Made by a program: the position numbers and the translations under genes. From contig JARBTU010000042.1 of the NCBI GenBank assembly GCA_029240015.1, positions 1 to 9,734 on the forward strand: a stretch of DNA of 9,734 nt, given 5' to 3'. Shown here piece after piece: positions 6,417 through 9,734 of this stretch. The notes beneath the pieces are model-generated. The model saw only the letters and a list, made by a program, of their open reading frames with translations, was not told the origin of the DNA and searched no databases. This DNA comes from Oscillospiraceae bacterium. Its GTDB lineage: Bacteria > Bacillota > Clostridia > Oscillospirales > Ruminococcaceae. Numbering within the stretch: the stretch's first letter is position 1; every line of letters begins with the position of its first letter.

Positions 6417-7593
6417 TTTTAACACCTCCGCCATGTTGATTGATTTGGTTTTCATTTTCAAGTTTTTGTGCCTGTGCATTATAAAGCCTTGCTTTTGCGC
6501 CTTCTATTTCATCCTGAAGATTGATGGTGTTCCAACAAATCCTTGGCTCGCAAGTGTATCCGTTGATTCTTAAAAAAGTCCTGCAGATTTTTAGCACTGT
6601 CGGCGTTAAAATCCGTCTGTAATACTCAAGCTCACTTGTTAAAATATCCGCCTGCTGTTTGCTCATCCTCTCGCTGGTCGACCAGTTAAGTCCCAGCAAA
6701 AACGGCGGAATGGAAAGTTTCGCTACAATTTGTTCGAGCATCTGCCTTACCGGGATTTGCGTGTCAATAATCTGGTTGTCTGCACCGATGACTTTGATAT
6801 CTACGTCCCCCACTGCGACAAAATCTTTTACCTGTCCGTTCTTACAGGCGTTCATTCCATCCGACCATTCACTTGCAATCTGCATGGCTCTTTCTCTTGC
6901 CTGCGATTTGTCTAGCGAGTCTCCCGACGGTTTATATGTCACCGCGAAACGGACATTCCCGACCCGGTCGAAGTTTTGCCCGACCGACTGAAAAATCCTC
7001 AGCAGAATTTCCGTCACAAAAGGCAGGCTTTTTAAAATAGAGACCCCCGTCACTTTTGCGGCAGGCGGATTCAGCGCACTGAACAAAACAAGCTGTGTAT
7101 TCTTCACTTGAGTTAATCCAAAACTGTTGTTTCGCACGAAAATATCCGCTTCCAAAGGTGTTTTTCCTTCCTTGACTTCAATATTTTCAAGTGATGCGTG
7201 ATAAAGACCCGCCACGCGGGACTGGTCTCCCGACAAAACAATTTCACCCACTGCGTTTCCATAGGTCAAAAGATTTTCAAGATACCCCGCCACAAATGAT
7301 TCCATCCCTTTGGAACTTGCGCCTATAGGAACGTTATCATAAAAATCTTTCAGCATTCTTTGCGCAGAAACGTTGTCACACTCTACATCAAATCCCCCAA
7401 CAAGCCGAACTATTTTCATGATAGCGGCGTCTATAATAGGCACTGCCTCTCTGATCGATTCATACAGTCTGGTCTCATTGCTGACAAGCGGAATATATCC
7501 GTTCAAAGAGCTAAACGGATGTGAACTGTCACGATAGGTCTGGACATTCTGAACATCCATCTGTTGTTGTTTCTTTCTGTTTAATAATCCCAA
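6412..7593 (-). CDS. Portal protein
   Basis: This 393-residue protein fits the phage portal family: the dodecameric ring at the capsid vertex through which the terminase pumps DNA. Seen: the typical short basic opening MGLLNRKKQQQ, a YGNAVGEIV motif (111-119) found in many portals, the helical wing, and the C-terminal AKLSIPPFLLGLNWSTSERMS block (291-311), the family's most conserved stretch ('IPPxLLG'). The TTG at 7593 is chosen because AAAGGAGG lies 7 nt before it and the resulting N terminus is portal-like. An in-frame ATG at 7650 would add 19 residues, overlap the terminase gene by 41 nt, and lacks a ribosome site. Its stop overlaps the start region of the protease gene, so the two are coupled. 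Confidence 0.86.
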   Translation of the reverse strand: MGLLNRKKQQQMDVQNVQTYRDSSHPFSSLNGYIPLVSNETRLYESIREAVPIIDAAIMKIVRLVGGFDVECDNVSAQRMLKDFYDNVPIGASSKGMESFVAGYLENLLTYGNAVGEIVLSGDQSRVAGLYHASLENIEVKEGKTPLEADIFVRNNSFGLTQVKNTQLVLFSALNPPAAKVTGVSILKSLPFVTEILLRIFQSVGQNFDRVGNVRFAVTYKPSGDSLDKSQARERAMQIASEWSDGMNACKNGQVKDFVAVGDVDIKVIGADNQIIDTQIPVRQMLEQIVAKLSIPPFLLGLNWSTSERMSKQQADILTSELEYYRRILTPTVLKICRTFLRINGYTCEPRICWNTINLQDEIEGAKARLYNAQAQKLENENQINQHGGGVKN

Positions 7594-7609
7594 ATACAAC
7601 CCTCCTTTT

Positions 7610-8866
7610 TTAACGTTGTGCGGAAAGGACAAAAAAATCATTTGTCTCATTTTTGTCCATCACGGTATTGACAAAATATCGGATATCGTCCATGGCATGG
7701 TCATTTTCTTTTTTCGGCGTATCTCCACGTGCCTTTTCATCCCATACATACAGTGAAAACTCTCTTATTGAATCCTTGCAACGATCAGAAAACAAAATCT
7801 TCCCCTGCTTTAAGGCGTTGCTCACTCTTTGTATCCCAGATATTACATCATTTTTTGCTGGAATTACTTTAAACTTTTGATGCCGTCTGATACATTCGAT
7901 AAAGCTTGCCGCCGACGGGTCAACAACCACTGCTTTGATTTCTTTTTTCTCAGCGAGTCTTAGAAGTTGTTCATAATACTCCTCGTCGGTTTTGCTTTGT
8001 CCGGATAGTCTTGAGTTATAATAGTACTCTTCTATCCTGTACCAAACTTCGCTTGCTCTTCCCCAAAGCCCTATTGACATCGGGTTGACCGTTCCATAGT
8101 CGCATGAAACATAGAATTCTTCGAAATCCTTTGGGAGACTTCCAGTCACATGCTTTTTTTGATCAAAGATACCATAGACAAGCCCTTGAGCCACCACCCA
8201 CTTGCCCATCACAAACCGCTCAAAGAATGTTCCCGAATACAGGGACTGATATCGTCTTAAAATATCTCGTGACAGCGATGGGTTGTCTTCCATTAAAAAA
8301 TGAACATACAACGCATTTTTTTGCTTTGATTTTTTGATCCATTCCAGATAAAACCAATGAAAAGGATGTTCGGGATTGCAGTTAAACCAAAATTTTGAAC
8401 CCTCGACCGAGCATCGTGCAAGTGCCTGTTCCACAAAGCTTCGGGGCATGAGCGCCACTTCGTCGAGCAACACTCCCGCAAGGGTAATCCCTTGTATCAG
8501 TGCCGCCGAAGATTCATCCTTTCCGCCAAAAAGATAGAAGGTGTTTTTTCTTCCGCCAAGTTCAACTTCAATAATGTTTTTAGAAACTTTTTCCAAACAA
8601 ACGAATCCCAGTTGCGAAAGCGTATTAATGAGGGGCGTAGTGACATTTCTTCTTAAAGAAGTCACCGTTTTTCCGCAAATCGCAAAAGATTTCCCTTCAA
8701 AGTTCGCAAAAGCCCAAGAAACAAACGAAATGGACATGCAAAGCGTTTTTCCGCTCCTCACTGCACCGTCGCAAATAATCGCATCGTGCTGATTATACGG
8801 ACTGTTTTTACACCACCAGGTCAGAACTGCCAGCTGTTTTTTTGAGAACGGTTTAAACTCAATCAT
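7610..8866 (-). CDS. terL: Phage terminase large subunit
   Basis: This 418-residue protein is the packaging motor: an ATPase that pumps DNA into the procapsid plus a nuclease that cuts the concatemer. Motifs from the ATG at 8866: Walker A GAVRSGKT (34-41), Walker B GVLLDE with Asp135/Glu136, coupling motif NCNPE (162-166), and an RNase H-like nuclease with Asp256 (SCDYG), Asp316 (VVDPS) and Asp393/Asp394 (MDDIRYF) as metal ligands. All key residues of both domains are present and the length is standard, so the enzyme should be active. The start overlaps the end of the terS gene (ATGATTGA). A TTG two codons upstream (8872), with AGGA 8 nt before it, is an alternative start. It is coupled to terS. 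Confidence 0.94.
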   Translation of the reverse strand: MIEFKPFSKKQLAVLTWWCKNSPYNQHDAIICDGAVRSGKTLCMSISFVSWAFANFEGKSFAICGKTVTSLRRNVTTPLINTLSQLGFVCLEKVSKNIIEVELGGRKNTFYLFGGKDESSAALIQGITLAGVLLDEVALMPRSFVEQALARCSVEGSKFWFNCNPEHPFHWFYLEWIKKSKQKNALYVHFLMEDNPSLSRDILRRYQSLYSGTFFERFVMGKWVVAQGLVYGIFDQKKHVTGSLPKDFEEFYVSCDYGTVNPMSIGLWGRASEVWYRIEEYYYNSRLSGQSKTDEEYYEQLLRLAEKKEIKAVVVDPSAASFIECIRRHQKFKVIPAKNDVISGIQRVSNALKQGKILFSDRCKDSIREFSLYVWDEKARGDTPKKENDHAMDDIRYFVNTVMDKNETNDFFVLSAQR

Positions 8867-9353
8867 CCACAAGACTCTCTTCCTGTTCGGTGTTCACAGC
8901 GCTTTGCTCCAATGCCTTATAAAATCCTTCCATCTTGTTTTCGCCCTTATCCTGTTCCGAAAGTAAAAGCAATTTTTCCAGCGCCTTAAAACGGTCAAAA
9001 AACTTGATTTCGAACCCGCCGTCTTTTTGTTTCTTGATCTCCGAAATATGGAACAGGTCAAGTTCGTCGATTTGTTGTTCGTCCATGTTTCCTGAAACCG
9101 CCAAAAGCTTTATCGGGTCACAAACCGAACCAAAAGCCAGTCGTTCCAGCCCCGATTTTACCGAACAAATTCCTTCCTTTTTTTCAACCGCTCTCTTGAT
9201 ATGCTCAATAATATGAGGCATCTGCAAAAGTCTTGCTGCAGTCTTTTCGGCAACAAAAGAAAGATATCCCGCTTTAATTGCCGCTTCTTTTGGATTCTGA
9301 AGCTTTTCGTAGTAATAGCAAAAAAACTCCTCTTTTTGCTTTAATTTTTTCAT
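8859..9353 (-). CDS. terS: Phage terminase small subunit
   Basis: This 164-residue protein resembles the Terminase_2-type small subunit, which binds the packaging site in phage DNA and guides the large subunit. The N-terminal helix-turn-helix is seen in FFCYYYEKLQNPKEAAIKAGY (10-30) followed by KTAARLLQMPHIIEHI (37-52), the usual pattern for this family. A helical oligomerisation region and an acidic tail ending VDD follow. The start is the ATG at 9353; GGAGG is 12 nt upstream, slightly long. The open frame continues upstream to 9428, but that extension would run into the hairpin at 9407-9432 and gives an unlikely MHVCVQLF opening. It is the first gene of the operon and overlaps the terL start. 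Confidence 0.88.
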   Translation of the reverse strand: MKKLKQKEEFFCYYYEKLQNPKEAAIKAGYLSFVAEKTAARLLQMPHIIEHIKRAVEKKEGICSVKSGLERLAFGSVCDPIKLLAVSGNMDEQQIDELDLFHISEIKKQKDGGFEIKFFDRFKALEKLLLLSEQDKGENKMEGFYKALEQSAVNTEQEESLVDD

Positions 9354-9406
9354 TTCTAAACGCAACCTCCTTTTTATCCTTTTCACCATCCCCAACAAAA
9401 ACAAAA

Positions 9407-9432
9407 AGAGTTGCACGCAAACGTGCAACTCT
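9407..9432 (-). terminator. Terminator-like hairpin upstream of terS
   Basis: A perfect 11-bp stem pairs AGAGTTGCACG (9407-9417) with CGTGCAACTCT (9422-9432) around the 4-nt loop CAAA. On the minus strand it is followed by CTTTTTGTTTTTG, a U-tract, so it is a canonical intrinsic terminator pointing into the phage operon, 54 nt before the terS start. On the plus strand it is followed by CGAAAAAA, so it is not a terminator in that direction. As a DNA dyad it could also be an operator or terminase-recognition element. Confidence 0.72.
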
Positions 9433-9433
9433 C

Positions 9434-9573
9434 GAAAAAATATTTAATTTAAAATTAAAAAGTTTAAACTGCCGCTATAATTAAAAGAATGTCAGGATTT
9501 CAACTTTCATTGCTCTACTGAGTATATAATCCAGCTGATGGTTTCAAGTATTTTCAACTATTAATTTAATATA
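9434..9573. other. AT-rich spacer between terminator-like hairpin and host promoter
   Basis: No gene is seen. It holds short palindromes (AGTTTAAACT at 9461-9470, an AT-rich dyad around 9444-9458). The minus strand has only weak promoter candidates: TTGAAA (9543-9548) with TATACT 15 nt later, and another TTGAAA further down with TATAGC after 18 nt. No strong promoter for the phage operon is visible. Confidence 0.5.
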
Positions 9574-9602
9574 TTGACAATTTGTTTCTAAAAGGGTATA
9601 CT
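9574..9602 (+). promoter_or_regulatory. Strong sigma70-like promoter for the T-box transcript
   Basis: TTGACA (9574-9579), a 17-nt spacer and TATACT (9597-9602) give a near-consensus promoter reading rightward. The expected start is about 9608-9610, 25 nt before the T-box stem. It drives a host gene beyond the window. Confidence 0.85.
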
Positions 9603-9632
9603 TTATATTATTAATGTAAATTTTAAATAGTA

Positions 9633-9734
9633 TCGGCTGTGAAGAGACAAACTGGGGTAAGGATAACCACAAGAGAGGGAAGCTGACTGGTGCAATGCTT
9701 CTGCTATCCATCACAGAGGCCATCTTGGAGCTGT
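9633..9734 (+). ncRNA. T-box leader RNA, stem I (cut by window end)
   Basis: This looks like the 5' part of a tRNA-sensing T-box riboswitch. The base stem pairs CGGCT (9634-9638) with AGCTG (9729-9733). A GAAGAGA segment (9641-9647) forms the 5' side of the specifier loop. Inner stems pair CTG (9652-9654) with CAG (9714-9716) and GGATA (9661-9665) with TATCC (9705-9709). The distal part has the typical AGAGAG (9672-9677), then GAAGC (9679-9683) with GCTTC (9697-9701) around ACTGGTGCAA. The specifier is most likely GCC (9719-9721, alanine) followed by A; ATC or GGC cannot be excluded. The antiterminator with the TGG box and the regulated gene (perhaps an aminoacyl-tRNA synthetase such as alaS) are beyond the window. 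Confidence 0.75.

Noticed and set aside
6060..6422. Plus-strand open frames opposite the protease, portal and capsid genes
   Set aside because: They lack ribosome sites and plausible protein composition and sit opposite well-supported genes; treated as shadows.
7594..7650. Upstream in-frame extension of the portal gene starting at ATG 7650
   Set aside because: It overlaps the end of the large terminase gene, has no ribosome site, and the TTG at 7593 has an ideal GGAGG and a portal-like N terminus.
9354..9428. Upstream extension of terS to 9428
   Set aside because: It would run through the terminator-like hairpin and its U-tract, encodes an unlikely hydrophobic/basic opening, and lacks a ribosome site.
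1..9734. CRISPR array, tRNA genes, insertion sequence
   Set aside because: No regularly spaced repeats, no cloverleaf-like sequence, and no transposase or terminal inverted repeats were seen on either strand.

Overview
The window is a low-GC, Bacillota-type (most likely Clostridia-like) chromosomal segment. The support is AT-rich intergenic DNA, AGGAGG-type ribosome sites on most genes, many TTG/GTG starts, a lipoprotein polysaccharide deacetylase and the start of a T-box leader. Genus cannot be told from the sequence alone.

Layout, left to right. Positions 1-506 (minus) hold the first 168 codons of a NodB-type polysaccharide deacetylase lipoprotein, with its own sigma70-like promoter at 529-557. 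Positions 558-686 contain no gene. A strong intrinsic terminator (687-723) closes a minus-strand operon of twelve closely packed genes covering 730-9353. In transcription order (right to left) these are: small terminase, large terminase, portal, prohead protease, decoration-like protein, major capsid protein, head-tail connector, head-closure-like protein, tail-terminator-like protein, tail-tube-like protein, a chaperone-like protein, a DNA-circularization/gp43-like tail protein, and a gp44/gpD-like hub protein (thirteen products if the chaperone-like gene is counted separately from the tube). A second hairpin follows the capsid gene. A third, terminator-shaped on the minus strand, lies just upstream of the small terminase gene (9407-9432). 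From 9574 rightward is host DNA: a near-consensus promoter firing rightward into a T-box stem I that is cut off by the window end.

Together the operon encodes a complete DNA-packaging and procapsid pathway (terminase motor, portal, protease, shell, connectors) and the bottom and top parts of a tail (terminator, tube, hub). There is no tape-measure protein, sheath, spike, baseplate wedge, fibre, lysis gene, integrase, repressor or replication gene, and the operon is bounded on both sides by host regulatory DNA. All reading frames are open. The spacing where the tape measure would normally sit is a 4-nt start/stop overlap, so this looks like a maintained compact cassette rather than a prophage decaying at random. 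Whether it is a domesticated particle, a gene-transfer-agent-like system, a satellite-type module or simply a well-preserved remnant cannot be decided from this window.
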